Part shown: positions 13,906-23,177 of the stretch, in pieces
How the letters are laid out: the number at the start of each line of letters is the position of its first letter
How positions within the stretch are numbered: position 1 is the first letter of the stretch
DNA from: a virus
Strand: one strand, 5' to 3'
DNA: 26,378 nucleotides
Virus record (IMG/VR): IMGVR_UViG_3300030061_000207
Location: 295 to 26,672 of that record
The notes under the pieces: model-generated
The model's database searches: none
Told to the model about the DNA's origin: nothing
The model's input: only the letters and a program-made list of their open reading frames with translations
Translations under genes and position numbers: made by a program

Positions 13906-13921
13906 ATTAATTTAAATTAAT
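13906..13921. promoter_or_regulatory. 16-bp perfect palindrome before terminase
   Basis: ATTAATTTAAATTAAT is self-complementary and lies between the late promoter element and the terminase small subunit ATG. It could be an operator or a terminase binding site, or simply chance in AT-rich DNA. Confidence 0.3.
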
Positions 13922-13926
13922 CTTTT

Positions 13927-14175
13927 ATGGACGGTAGAAAGAATAACGGAGGACATTCAACTAAAGGCTTTGCAGGAAGAAAACCTAAGACAGAAGAAGT
14001 AAAACTAATTGAGAAACTTACACCTTTAGAGCCTTTAGCATTTGATGCTTTAAGAAAAGGTTTAGAGAAAGGCGACTTTAAATATGTGCAACTGTACTAC
14101 AACTATGTAGCAGGTAAACCAAGAGAAACTAAAGACATTCACGTTAATGAGGATGTTCCTTTATTTATTGATTAA
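13927..14175 (+). CDS. Terminase small subunit-like protein
   Basis: 82 residues, directly before the large terminase subunit and sharing its last base with the next ATG. The sequence starts MDGRKNNGGHSTKGFAGRKP, followed by LTPLEPLAFDALRKGLEKGD and a helix YVQLYYNYVAGKP. The RNGGHSTKG-A-GRKP start is typical of small terminase subunits of Bacteroidota phages, which recognise the packaging site and activate the motor. No fully clear helix-turn-helix is visible. Confidence 0.65.
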   Translation: MDGRKNNGGHSTKGFAGRKPKTEEVKLIEKLTPLEPLAFDALRKGLEKGDFKYVQLYYNYVAGKPRETKDIHVNEDVPLFID

Positions 14176-15344
14176 TGCAAGTATCAAAAACCTCAGCACT
14201 TAACAAACTAAGACAACTTAATAAAAGAGTTCGCATAATTAGAGGAGGATCATCAGCAGGAAAGACAATAGCAATCATAGCAATCCTCATAGACTATGCA
14301 ATCCGAAACAAAGGAAAAGAAATAAGCATAGTAGCTGAATCTATACCACACTTACGTAGAGGTGCTTTAAAAGACTTCTTAAACATCTTAAAGGGATTGG
14401 CTAGGTATGATGATAGAAAGTTTAATAAGAGTACCTTAAAATACGAATTTAGTAATGGTAGCTATATAGAGTTCTTTAGTACAGATCAGCCTGACAAACT
14501 AAGAGGAGCAAGAAGAACAGACTTATTTATAAACGAGTGTAATAATGTTAGCTTTGATTCTTACCAACAATTAGCAGTTAGAACATCAGGCAATATATGG
14601 CTTGACTATAACCCTGCTAATTTATTCTGGGTAGACAAAGAACTTATAGGACAGCAAGATGCGAACTTTATAACCTTAACATACAAAGACAACGATAGCT
14701 TACCAGAGTCAATAATTAAAGAAATAGAAAAAGCAAGAGAGAAAGGAAAGACTTCTACTTATTGGGCTAACTGGTGGAAAGTATATGGATTAGGACAGAT
14801 AGGAAGTTTAGAAGGCGTCTGCATTCCTGATTGGAAACCTATTGACAATATACCACAAGAAGCAAGATTATTATGCGCAGGGCTTGACTTTGGTTATAGT
14901 GTTGATCCCTCAACAATTATAAGATTATACAAATGGAATGATGCTTATATATTTGATGAGGTACTTTATCGTAAAGGAATGTTAAATAGAGATTTAAGCT
15001 ACTTCATAAAACAGAACGAGATACGAGAAAACATATATGCAGATAGCGCAGAGCCTAAGTCTATACAAGAGCTAAGAAACTATGGACATAAAATATATCC
15101 AGTTACAAAGGGTAAAGATTCAATAGTTTATGGGATTAACCTAATTAACCAGAATGAAATCTATGTAACCTCAAAGTCTAAAAACCTTATTAAAGAACTT
15201 CAAGGATATGTATGGGACAGAGACAAAGAGGGTAACAATCTACAAAAACCTACAGGTTTACATCCTGACTGTATTGATGCAGCTCGATACGCTTTAATGA
15301 TGCAACTAAAGAATCCTAATAGAGGACAATACGCAATAAGATAG
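14175..15344 (+). CDS. Terminase large subunit
   Basis: 389 residues. The ATPase half has Walker A GGSSAGKT (residues 24-31) and Walker B TDLFINE (115-121, Glu121 catalytic). The nuclease half has GLDFGYSVDPS (Asp238), NIYADSAEP (Asp290) and HPDCIDAARYAL (Asp365/Asp368), giving the three acidic metal-binding positions. It powers DNA packaging and cuts concatemers. Its closest type appears to be the PBSX-like terminases. Its presence with portal, capsid and tape measure confirms a tailed phage. Confidence 0.9.
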   Translation: MQVSKTSALNKLRQLNKRVRIIRGGSSAGKTIAIIAILIDYAIRNKGKEISIVAESIPHLRRGALKDFLNILKGLARYDDRKFNKSTLKYEFSNGSYIEFFSTDQPDKLRGARRTDLFINECNNVSFDSYQQLAVRTSGNIWLDYNPANLFWVDKELIGQQDANFITLTYKDNDSLPESIIKEIEKAREKGKTSTYWANWWKVYGLGQIGSLEGVCIPDWKPIDNIPQEARLLCAGLDFGYSVDPSTIIRLYKWNDAYIFDEVLYRKGMLNRDLSYFIKQNEIRENIYADSAEPKSIQELRNYGHKIYPVTKGKDSIVYGINLINQNEIYVTSKSKNLIKELQGYVWDRDKEGNNLQKPTGLHPDCIDAARYALMMQLKNPNRGQYAIR

Positions 15345-15347
15345 TTT

Positions 15348-15373
15348 CTAAAACTTTTATTTTTTACGTTATA
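15348..15373 (+). promoter_or_regulatory. Late promoter element P2 (CTAAAAC-N12-CGTTATA)
   Basis: CTAAAAC at 15348-15354 and CGTTATA at 15367-15373, with the same 19-base offset as the other copies but a weaker left box. The ATG of the tail chaperone gene follows the C of CGTTATA by 12 bases, so the transcript would be leaderless or nearly so. Confidence 0.65.
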
Positions 15374-15378
15374 TATGT

Positions 15379-16026
15379 ATGAAAGTAAAAGTAAATATTC
15401 CTAGCACCTTAAGTGAAATAACTTTAGGGCAATATCAAAAGTATTTAAAAATCCAAGATGACAACGAAGATGAAAACTTCTTAGCTATTAAAATGATAGA
15501 GATATTCTGTGGACTAAGAGGCGATACAATATTAGCGATGAAAGCTAAAAGCATAAAAGACATCACAGGTGTTCTTTCTGAAATGTTTAATGAGAAGCCA
15601 CCTTTAGTAAGGAAGTTTAAAATAAATAACATAGAATATGGTTTTATTCCTATGCTAGAAGATATGAGCTTTGGAGAATATGTTGATCTTGACACATACA
15701 TAGGGGATTTTGAAAACCTACACAAAGCAATGAATGTTCTTTATCGTCCCATTAAGCAAAGACATAAAGAAAAATATTTAATAGAAGATTATAAAGGTGA
15801 TGAAGATAATATAATGAAAGATATGCCGATGGATGCTGTGTTAAGTTCCATACTTTTTTTTTATCATTTAGGGATGGACTTGTCGAAAACTATGCTGAGT
15901 TATTTGGAGGGGGAGGCGATGAGTTTAGCCCAACAAGAAACTTTGGAAAAAAATGGGGTTGGTTTCAATCAATTTTCAGCCTCGCTAATTCAGACATTAC
16001 AAGACTTGAAGATATCACTAAATTGA
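15379..16026 (+). CDS. Tail assembly chaperone, short (0-frame) product
   Basis: 215 residues, starting MKVKVNIPSTLSEITLGQYQ. The ordered helical body and the end (ENGVGFNQF-like, TLQDLKISLN) resemble chaperones that coat the tape measure, like lambda gpG, in Bacteroidota siphoviruses. Downstream, a second frame stays open in the -1 phase and overlaps this gene for about 165 bases. A poly-T run (15854-15862) and an A run (15947-15953) are candidate slip sites. A weak point is that the two frames cannot both be seen functioning without experiment. Confidence 0.65.
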   Translation: MKVKVNIPSTLSEITLGQYQKYLKIQDDNEDENFLAIKMIEIFCGLRGDTILAMKAKSIKDITGVLSEMFNEKPPLVRKFKINNIEYGFIPMLEDMSFGEYVDLDTYIGDFENLHKAMNVLYRPIKQRHKEKYLIEDYKGDEDNIMKDMPMDAVLSSILFFYHLGMDLSKTMLSYLEGEAMSLAQQETLEKNGVGFNQFSASLIQTLQDLKISLN

Positions 16027-16115
16027 ATGTGCATACTTGTCTTTATGCATTAAGTTTTATGAAAGAGAAAGCAGAGCTAGAAGCTAAACAAATTAAAAGT
16101 AAAATAAAAAGATGA
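15854..16115 (+). CDS. Tail assembly chaperone, -1 frameshift extension
   Basis: Reading from the -1 phase gives a continuous, natural-looking sequence with no stop until 16113-16115: FGKKWGWFQSIF, then LANSDITRLEDITKLNVHTC, ending EAKQIKSKIKR. The FGKKWGW-x-QSI and LNVH-C-L pattern is what I expect of the distal half of long tail chaperones (gpGT type). Its stop overlaps the next ATG as ATGA, which supports real translation. The long product would have about 245 residues if slippage occurs on the A run. The exact slip point is unresolved. Confidence 0.65.
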
Positions 16116-16585
16116 GCAATCAAGGAGTAAGAGGATTTTATCAAATAACAGAAACAATTAAAACACAGTTGTTAGCTGATGTAAATGTCAATACTGTAAC
16201 AACAGGCGACATCACAGAAATAGATTTATCTAAACAAACTATATTTCCTTTAAGCCATATTATAGTAAACAATGTTACAATACAAGAACAAGTACTTCAA
16301 TTTAACATAAGTGTTTTAGCAATGGACTTAGTAAACCTCAGCAAAGAAGAAACAACAGATATATTCAGAGGAAACAATAATGAGCAAGATGTTATCAATA
16401 CTCAATTAGCTGTGGTTAATAAATTAATTGGAGCATTAAGGCAAGGGACAATACATTTAGATTTATACCAATTAGTAGGAGATGCTTCTTGTGAGTTCTT
16501 TTATGAAAGATTTGAGAATGAAATGGCAGGAGTAACTTGCACCTTTGATGTATTTGTAGCAAACGATATAAACTTATGCAACTAA
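16112..16585 (+). CDS. Tail completion/neck-like protein
   Basis: 157 residues with mixed alpha/beta layout (MSNQGVRGFYQITETIKTQL and then TVTTGDITEIDLSKQTIFPLS). It is compatible with tail completion proteins that join the tail tube to the head neck. The ATG overlaps the frameshift ORF stop. It overlaps the next gene by 10 bases. Assignment rests mainly on position. Confidence 0.5.
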   Translation: MSNQGVRGFYQITETIKTQLLADVNVNTVTTGDITEIDLSKQTIFPLSHIIVNNVTIQEQVLQFNISVLAMDLVNLSKEETTDIFRGNNNEQDVINTQLAVVNKLIGALRQGTIHLDLYQLVGDASCEFFYERFENEMAGVTCTFDVFVANDINLCN

Positions 16586-17088
16586 AAGAAACAAAAGAGA
16601 CTTTAAATAAATTTGGTAAATATGTGATCCAACAAGCGAGAACTAATTTAACTAAAAGGAAAATGAATGTAAGCAAAAGTTTATATAATAGCTTAGACTA
16701 TAAGATGTTCAAAGGTAGTAATGCTATTGGTATAAATTTTATAATGGATGATTACGGTAAATTTCAAGATAAAGGAGTAAGTGGTACTAAAAAGAAATAC
16801 AACACACCTTATAGCTATACTACAAAAATGCCTCCTCCATCTGCTTTTAGTCAATGGGTAGTAAGAAAAGGTTTAGAAGGAACTAGAGATAAAAAGACAG
16901 GCAAATTTTTAAGTAGAAAATCATTACAATATGCAGTAGCTAAAAACATATTTAAATACGGAATAAAGCCTAGTATGTTTTTTACTAAACCTTTTAACGC
17001 AGCATTTAAAAGATTACCTGATGATTTACAAAATGCTTTTGCAGATGATTTAGACAATTCAATAATTATACCTAACAATAATAAATAA
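16576..17088 (+). CDS. HK97-gp10-like neck/tail completion protein
   Basis: 170 residues with an N-terminal helical segment, and DDYGKFQDKGVSGTKK around residues 58-73 followed by a Lys-rich C-terminal half. The YGKFQDKGVSGT motif is the hallmark I associate with HK97 gp10-like proteins, which complete the head-tail junction. It lies between the preceding neck-like gene and the large tail proteins. Its final base is shared with the next ATG. Confidence 0.6.
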   Translation: MQLKETKETLNKFGKYVIQQARTNLTKRKMNVSKSLYNSLDYKMFKGSNAIGINFIMDDYGKFQDKGVSGTKKKYNTPYSYTTKMPPPSAFSQWVVRKGLEGTRDKKTGKFLSRKSLQYAVAKNIFKYGIKPSMFFTKPFNAAFKRLPDDLQNAFADDLDNSIIIPNNNK

Positions 17089-18020
17089 TGGCAAATATAT
17101 TTTTAAGAAGTCCATACTTTGTAACTGTAACAACTGGCTCACATTTGTCTGCTCAAATAGCTTTGACTATAGATGGAACTTTAAGATATACAATTCTTAA
17201 AAACGCCACATCAAATAGAACAGTATTTGAAATAGCAACCTTGTGTAAGGATTATTGGGTTGACAGTGCATCAACATTTGATACGGTAGCTATCTCTTAT
17301 GTCATTACAACTTATACGGCTGTTGATGGTGGAGGAACTGCCACAGCTCAAGGTGCAGTAACACATACAGGATTTTATGGATATTCATTATTCACAGCAG
17401 GAGTAAATCAAGACATTGATCCTGATGACTACGAATTAACAAATACAGGCGGTAGTCAAATAATATATTTACCAGACAGTACAGCTTCTTTTGCTTATGA
17501 TATGAATTCAGGAACTGCAACTAAAGCAACGATAAGCACCTCAGCGACAAGCGTAGCAGCAGCATCAGGAAACTATACTTGGACAATAGAAAGAATATGT
17601 AATGCTAAATACACTCCTGTATTAATGACATTTATAAATAGAAATGGAGTACAACAAGAACATTACTTCTTTTTAAAGTCGGTTGAAAGTATGACTGCTA
17701 AATCAGATAATTTTAAAAGAAACATCTTTACTTATTCCTCAAGTAATTACGATACTACAAGCCATCAGAATCAAATATTTAATAAAAACGGAAATATTAA
17801 ATATACACTTAACACAAACTATATGATTGAGGCTTATAATGAAGTAATGGAAGATATTTTATTAAGTGAGTATGTGTGGATTACTTACGGAGGTGTAACT
17901 TATAATCCTGTTGTTGTGACATCAAGTTCTTTAACATTTAAGACATCATTAAACGACAGACTAATTCAATACACGCTACAGGTAGAACAATCAAACGACA
18001 TTATTAATAACATAGTATAA
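17088..18020 (+). CDS. Tail structural protein
   Basis: 310 residues, beta-rich, Ser/Thr-rich, starting MANIFLRSPYFVTVTTGSHL. It has no signal peptide or enzymatic motif. Proteins of this design in Bacteroidota phages form part of the tail tip or baseplate. It shares its last base with the next gene's ATG. The function is inferred from position and composition. Confidence 0.55.
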   Translation: MANIFLRSPYFVTVTTGSHLSAQIALTIDGTLRYTILKNATSNRTVFEIATLCKDYWVDSASTFDTVAISYVITTYTAVDGGGTATAQGAVTHTGFYGYSLFTAGVNQDIDPDDYELTNTGGSQIIYLPDSTASFAYDMNSGTATKATISTSATSVAAASGNYTWTIERICNAKYTPVLMTFINRNGVQQEHYFFLKSVESMTAKSDNFKRNIFTYSSSNYDTTSHQNQIFNKNGNIKYTLNTNYMIEAYNEVMEDILLSEYVWITYGGVTYNPVVVTSSSLTFKTSLNDRLIQYTLQVEQSNDIINNIV

Positions 18021-20092
18021 TGAAGCGTGAAGTACAACTATATATTTCTGATACAAAAGTCGACTTATTCCAAGATGAGACAATAAGTATTACTGATTCA
18101 ATTCAGAACATATCTGACATCAGCAAAGTCTTTACACCTTTTTCTAAAAGTTTTAATCTACCAGCATCTTCAGTAAACAACAAACTATTTAAACACTATT
18201 ATAACTTTAATATACAAGATGGATTTGATGCTAGGTTTCAAGTAACTGCAAGATTAGAAATAAACCAAGTTCCATTTAGATCAGGAAAGATTAGACTTGA
18301 TGGAGTATCAATGAAAAATAATCAACCTTTTGCTTATAAAGTTGTATTCTTTGGAGAGCCTAGCAGTCTAAATGATTTATTTGGTTCTGAAGATTTAAGC
18401 TCTTTAAATGGGTTAAGCACTTATGATATTGATTATTCTGGTGGTGATTTCTTAAACGCTTTTAAAACAGGACTACAAACGACAGGCTCTAATGCTACAA
18501 GTACAGCAAATCGTAACATAGTAGTCCCTTTAATATTGTTAGAGAATTATTATACTTATGATACACCTAGCACAAACAGATTAGATAACGTTAACTTTAG
18601 TGTTTTACAAAAAGATTTAAAACCTGCAATAAAACTTAAAAGAATTATTGAAGCTATACAAACACAATATGACATATCTTTTAATATGACAGATGACGGA
18701 AGTATAAAGACTTTTTTTGGCAGTGATATGTTTGATGAGCTATATCTTTGGTTACATCGAGAAAACTCTCCAATATCAGCACCTGAAACTGATCCGCCTA
18801 CATTTGGAGTAGACACAACTACAAAAAACATTAAAAGAACTTTTGCAGATTATACTTATGTTAGTGGTGGAGGAGATTATTTAACAGCCGATAAACTTGT
18901 TGTAAATAGTGGAGATACTTATACAGTTAGGCTAGTTATAAATCCTAGCATTACAAATAGCACAGGCGAAATAATTGTTAAAGATAAATTAACAAATGAG
19001 TTATTATACTATAAAGAAAACGTTGCTTTTGTGTCAGGTGTAGCGCAAACAATTACAATAACAAGTTTAACAAGTGGAACTTTAAGCACTAGGACTTATG
19101 ACTTAGAGTTTAGAATAAATTGCAATACGAATGTTACGTTTGCTGCGAGTGCTACTGATGCTTTAAATATTGCAAAAAATGGAGCAAACATTTCATATTA
19201 TAGTAGTGCTGCTTTTACTTTAGGATCAAATATATTTATACAAGATTATTTACCTAAAATTAAAGTAATAGATTTTCTGTCTGGCTTATTTAAGATGTTT
19301 AATTTAGTAGCTTATACAAAACTTGCAGATAACACTATATATGTAGAAACCTTTGATGATTATATGACTAAAGGAGTTTCAAGAGACATTACAAAATATA
19401 TAGATATAAACACATCTACGATTGATCGTCCAGTCCCATTTAATCAAGTAAACTTTAAATATTCTGCACCAGTCACTCAAACGAGTTTAAGATTTATAAA
19501 TCAATTTAGTTTGGTATTTGGAGATTTAAATTATTCAGCACCTGAAAAATATGATGGACAAGCATTTAATCAAGAATTACCATTTGAAAGAAGTGTATTA
19601 ATAAACTTAATTAATAATGCTGGTGTTGTCACAAATAATGTAATTGGTTGGTGGGTAGATGCTGAAGGAAAGTCTACTCTAGGTAGTCCATATATATTTT
19701 TTAATAGAGTCATTGATTCTAGTAGCTATCCAGTAACAAACACAAATATCACAGCTTACAATGCTCCATCAAATGTATCAACAGATCAAAACCACACGCT
19801 AAACTTTGGTGCAGAGTATGATGAATTTAACGGAGAAGTAAATACAAATAGTTTGTTTAGTAGGTTTTATCAACAATACATTGTGCAAACATTTGAGCAA
19901 AATGGAAGAATCATAAAAGTTTCTGCTAATTTACCAATAAGTTTTATGTTAAACTATTCTGTTAATGACATCATTGTAATTAATGCAGAGGAATATTACA
20001 TAAATAGTATTAATATGAATTTAGCAACAGGCAAATCACAACTAGAATTAATCGTCAAAAAAGCTACTTATACAAATAGCGTATTAACATAA
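18020..20092 (+). CDS. Large tail-tip/baseplate structural protein
   Basis: 690 residues, the longest in the window. The N-terminus (REVQLYISDTKVDLFQDETI, then DISDISKVFTPFSKSFNLPASSVNNKL) and the remainder are mostly beta with Asn/Ser/Thr-rich repeats. This suggests a tail hub or tail-tip protein that sits under the tape measure end. Sequence such as IQDYLPKIKVIDFLSGLFKMF fits a domain interface rather than an enzyme. It lies just before a small ORF and the tape measure. Confidence 0.6.
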   Translation: MKREVQLYISDTKVDLFQDETISITDSIQNISDISKVFTPFSKSFNLPASSVNNKLFKHYYNFNIQDGFDARFQVTARLEINQVPFRSGKIRLDGVSMKNNQPFAYKVVFFGEPSSLNDLFGSEDLSSLNGLSTYDIDYSGGDFLNAFKTGLQTTGSNATSTANRNIVVPLILLENYYTYDTPSTNRLDNVNFSVLQKDLKPAIKLKRIIEAIQTQYDISFNMTDDGSIKTFFGSDMFDELYLWLHRENSPISAPETDPPTFGVDTTTKNIKRTFADYTYVSGGGDYLTADKLVVNSGDTYTVRLVINPSITNSTGEIIVKDKLTNELLYYKENVAFVSGVAQTITITSLTSGTLSTRTYDLEFRINCNTNVTFAASATDALNIAKNGANISYYSSAAFTLGSNIFIQDYLPKIKVIDFLSGLFKMFNLVAYTKLADNTIYVETFDDYMTKGVSRDITKYIDINTSTIDRPVPFNQVNFKYSAPVTQTSLRFINQFSLVFGDLNYSAPEKYDGQAFNQELPFERSVLINLINNAGVVTNNVIGWWVDAEGKSTLGSPYIFFNRVIDSSSYPVTNTNITAYNAPSNVSTDQNHTLNFGAEYDEFNGEVNTNSLFSRFYQQYIVQTFEQNGRIIKVSANLPISFMLNYSVNDIIVINAEEYYINSINMNLATGKSQLELIVKKATYTNSVLT

Positions 20093-20238
20093 TGATAAAG
20101 AATATAATAGATATGTTGCCTTATGCGAAAGGCGAAACAGAAAACATTAAAATAGCAAAAGGTAAATATAAAATACCTGAAACATTTAAGGAGGGTATGA
20201 AACAATTTAAAAACGAAATAAAATGGCAAAGAAAGTAG
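20092..20238 (+). CDS. Small hypothetical protein (48 aa)
   Basis: ATG shares its A with the previous stop, and the ORF overlaps the tape measure start by 16 bases. The sequence starts MIKNIIDMLPYAKGETENIKIAK and ends as a basic amphipathic helix. Function unknown. Confidence 0.5.
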   Translation: MIKNIIDMLPYAKGETENIKIAKGKYKIPETFKEGMKQFKNEIKWQRK

Positions 20239-21956
20239 TTGAGGTAGAATTAAAAACAGTAGGTGCTGAAGAAGCTGTTGCAGATATAAATGACGTATCG
20301 CAAAGTTTAAATAAATTAGAAAAGCAAGAGAAAGGAACCACAAAACAAACTGAAAAATTAACAACTAGAGTTTCAGAGAATGGTGGTGCTATGGGTATTC
20401 TTAATCAGCTTACTGGAGGTATGGCGCAAACCTTTAAAGACGCAGGGGAAGCAGTAGGACTTACAGGTAAAAGCCTTAAAGGGTTGAAAGGTGCTTTGCT
20501 TGCAACAGGTATTGGTGTTGCTGTAATTGCTGTAGGTTATCTGGTTAATAATTTTGACAAAGTAACTGATGCTTTAGGGATTACAAATCCAAGACTAGAA
20601 AAGTTTACTGAAACTGTAGGCGAAGCAGAAGTAGCTGCTGCAAACGCATCAAGAGGTTTAGAAACTTTAAGAGATGTTGTATTAGATGTAACAGCAGATG
20701 AAAAAGCTAGAACTGAAGCATTAACAAAACTAACAGAAACAGTTAAAGGTTTAAATGGTGTAACATTAGATCAAGAGGGTGCGTTACAAAAAGTAGTAGA
20801 GATGACTCAGCCTTACATCGAAGCGAGTCAAAAAAGAGCTAAGGCAGACGCATTCGCTGCTTTAATAGCTGAGGAAGAAGCTAAACAAATTAAAGAAAGA
20901 ATGGGAGATTTACAAGAAGTAGAAAGGTTGGAGACGCTAGCTATAGAATCTCCTGGTAAGGCTTTAGAGAAGGCAGTAGCCAAAAGAGTTAAATACAATA
21001 AGCGAATTGCTGAAGAGGATGAGTTTATAGGAATGTTGAATGAAAAATATATGCAATTAACCGAAGAAGCATTAGCAGCCGAAAACGTAACAAGAAACTT
21101 AAACGATTCTATTAAAGAACAAACAGAAGTAGTTGATAAAACAACAAAGTCTATTGAAAAATCAACAAAAGCAGTTAATGAGGACGTACAAGCGAAAACT
21201 TTAGCACAAAAAGCATTTGAAAAAGATTTAATAGATAATCAATTCTTTATACCTGGAGTAGGATATGTTAGCAAAGAAACCTTTGAAGAATTAACAGCTA
21301 GACAAAATCAAGCCAGAGCAGATGAAGAACAGGCTGATAAAGATGATGTTGCTAGAGCTGAAAGAATTGCTAAAATGAAACAAGATATTGAGCAAAGAGT
21401 ATTAGATGCAAAAAGAAAAGCAGTTGATGGAGCTATAGCTTTATTTGGTGCAGAAACCAAAGCAGGTAAGGCAGCTCTTATTGCTAAACAAATATTATCA
21501 GCTCAAGAGATGATAGAAGAAGCTCGCAAGACTATTACCTTTAGTAGTTTAGTTGCTGCAAGATCAAGTGCAGCAGTTGCAGAGGGTACAGCTCAAACAG
21601 CGAAAATTGGTTTTCCTCAAAACATACCAATGTTAATTGCATATGCTTTACAGGCAGCAGGAATTATTAGTGCTATATCTTCAGCAGTGGGCAAGAGTAA
21701 AAACGTAGCTTCAGGATTAGGTGCAGGAGGTGGAGTATCAGTAGATACAACTGCTGCAAGCACAGCAAGTAGTGTTAGCTCTGTTTCAGCTCCGTCATTA
21801 CCTCCACAATTTAGCACAGTTGGTGCAAGTGGTGTGAATCAAATAGCATCATTATTAGGTGATCAACCACCAGTTCAAGCATTTGTTGTAAGTGGAGATG
21901 TAACAACTGCACAAGAGTTAGACAGAAACATAATCACAAGTGCAAGTATAGGATAA
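20223..21956 (+). CDS. Tape measure protein
   Basis: 577 residues, high Ala/Lys/Glu content, mostly helical coiled coil from residue 1 to about 400. A membrane-like segment is near residues 90-108 (LLATGIGVAVIAVGYL) and a second hydrophobic stretch in the C-terminal third (MLIAYALQAAGIISAISSAV). The Ala/Gly/Ser-rich end has the QPPVQAFVVSGDVTTAQELDR pattern of Bacteroidota tape measures. It sets tail length; at about 1.5 angstrom per residue the tail would be near 85 nm. This is the last gene of the tail block. Confidence 0.85.
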   Translation: MAKKVVEVELKTVGAEEAVADINDVSQSLNKLEKQEKGTTKQTEKLTTRVSENGGAMGILNQLTGGMAQTFKDAGEAVGLTGKSLKGLKGALLATGIGVAVIAVGYLVNNFDKVTDALGITNPRLEKFTETVGEAEVAAANASRGLETLRDVVLDVTADEKARTEALTKLTETVKGLNGVTLDQEGALQKVVEMTQPYIEASQKRAKADAFAALIAEEEAKQIKERMGDLQEVERLETLAIESPGKALEKAVAKRVKYNKRIAEEDEFIGMLNEKYMQLTEEALAAENVTRNLNDSIKEQTEVVDKTTKSIEKSTKAVNEDVQAKTLAQKAFEKDLIDNQFFIPGVGYVSKETFEELTARQNQARADEEQADKDDVARAERIAKMKQDIEQRVLDAKRKAVDGAIALFGAETKAGKAALIAKQILSAQEMIEEARKTITFSSLVAARSSAAVAEGTAQTAKIGFPQNIPMLIAYALQAAGIISAISSAVGKSKNVASGLGAGGGVSVDTTAASTASSVSSVSAPSLPPQFSTVGASGVNQIASLLGDQPPVQAFVVSGDVTTAQELDRNIITSASIG

Positions 21957-21982
21957 ACAAAATAATAAATTAATTCGTTATA
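21957..21982 (+). promoter_or_regulatory. Late promoter element P3 (ACAAAAT-N12-CGTTATA)
   Basis: ACAAAAT at 21957-21963 and CGTTATA at 21976-21982. The ATG of the protease gene lies 12 bases after the C of CGTTATA, giving a leaderless start. It marks the beginning of the head module. Confidence 0.75.
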
Positions 21983-21987
21983 ATAAT

Positions 21988-22914
21988 ATGAAGATTATAG
22001 AGCTTATTTTAGGAGATGGTATATTTTCAGGGATTGAAGCTATTTCATTAGTGGAATCACCAGCAATTGAAGAAGATTTTATTGCTTTAAAATCACAAGA
22101 GGTAAAGCTAGCTGAAGTATCAAGCGACAAGCGTATCTTAATGGGTGCATTGTTAGTTCCAAACAAACCAATCTACAGACAAAACAAAGAAGAAGATTAT
22201 TACATCTATTTCTCTAAAAAGACAATTGAAAAAGCATCTCAGTTGTATTTAATGAATGGAAATCAAAACAACACAACACTAGAACACCTTCACAAACTAA
22301 AAGGATTAACTCTAGTTGAGTCTTGGCTAGTAGAGGACGAAGTACACGACAAATCTAGAAAGTATGGTTTAAATGTTCCAGTAGGTACTTGGATGGGTGC
22401 TGTTAAGGTAAACTCTGACGAGGTTTGGGATGAATATGTAAAAACAGGAAAAGTTAAAGGATTCTCAATAGAGGGTTACTTTGCTGACAAAGCTGAACGC
22501 CCCCAAGAGCCAATAAACGACTTTGACGAAGAAGAAGCAGAACAAATGCTATCAACTATAAGATCAATAGTAAAACAAGACAAACGAATTAAAGGTGGTA
22601 AGAGAAGGGAATACGAAGCATATAGTGATTACCCTCAAGCAGTAAAGAACAACGCTAAGAGAGGTATAGAATTAAACGAGAAAGTAAACAACAAGTGTGC
22701 TACTCAAGTTGGCAAGATACGAGCTAAACAACTATCACAAGGTAAACCAGTTTCAAAAGAAACAATAAAAAGAATGTACTCTTATTTAAGCAGAGCTGAT
22801 GAATATTATAATGAATCAGACAAAGAAGCTTGCGGTACTATCTCTTATTTGCTTTGGGGTGGTAAAGCTGCTTTAAGATGGAGCGAAAGCAAGATTAAAG
22901 AATTAGATGGCTAG
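21988..22914 (+). CDS. XkdF-like prohead protease with extra C-terminal domain
   Basis: 308 residues. The N-terminal two-thirds match XkdF/S78_2-type prohead proteases: LMGALLVPNKPIYR, TLEHLHKLKGLTLVESW with candidate catalytic His100 and the ESW acid, and KGFSIEGYF with candidate nucleophile Ser160. After a linker there is a second conserved region (EAYSDYPQAVKNNAKRG, then RADEYYNESDKEACGTISYL, ending LWGGKAALRWS), which is common in phage proteins of unknown role. The protease trims the scaffold and capsid N-terminus during head maturation. The C-terminal part overlaps the next small gene by 8 bases. Confidence 0.8.
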   Translation: MKIIELILGDGIFSGIEAISLVESPAIEEDFIALKSQEVKLAEVSSDKRILMGALLVPNKPIYRQNKEEDYYIYFSKKTIEKASQLYLMNGNQNNTTLEHLHKLKGLTLVESWLVEDEVHDKSRKYGLNVPVGTWMGAVKVNSDEVWDEYVKTGKVKGFSIEGYFADKAERPQEPINDFDEEEAEQMLSTIRSIVKQDKRIKGGKRREYEAYSDYPQAVKNNAKRGIELNEKVNNKCATQVGKIRAKQLSQGKPVSKETIKRMYSYLSRADEYYNESDKEACGTISYLLWGGKAALRWSESKIKELDG

Positions 22915-23026
22915 GAATGTAATCAAAGCATATATTAAACCAAAAAGAAAATCGCATCCACATAGCAAGAATGCGAGTAAAGGACAAACAGGATATAAAA
23001 AAATATATAAAGGACAAGGTAGATGA
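22907..23026 (+). CDS. Small basic protein, KYKK-GQGR type (39 aa)
   Basis: Basic peptide starting MARNVIKAYIKPKRKSHPHS and ending GYKKIYKGQGR. Very similar short basic proteins with an HSKN and YKGQGR ending occur next to head genes of many Bacteroidota phages. It may bind nucleic acid or help assembly. Its stop overlaps the next ATG (ATGA). Confidence 0.6.
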   Translation: MARNVIKAYIKPKRKSHPHSKNASKGQTGYKKIYKGQGR

Positions 23027-23169
23027 ATAAATTTAGAACACCAAGCAGAACAAGTCCCAAAGGATCACGCAGAGGATGTCTATGCGCAGATAGAGATGAG
23101 TACTCAGTAGAGTGCTGCAAAGGGGATATGATTAATCAAGGAATCGGCAACATAACAAAAACAACATAA
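23023..23169 (+). CDS. Small Cys-rich protein, RGCLC type (48 aa)
   Basis: The sequence RRGCLCADRDEYSVECC followed by NQGIGNIT matches a small Cys-rich protein found near head genes of Bacteroidota phages (RGCLC...CC...QGIG). The cysteines may bind a metal or form disulphides. Its role is unknown. It starts at the previous stop overlap (ATGA). Confidence 0.65.
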   Translation: MNKFRTPSRTSPKGSRRGCLCADRDEYSVECCKGDMINQGIGNITKTT

Positions 23170-23177
23170 TCAAAAAT

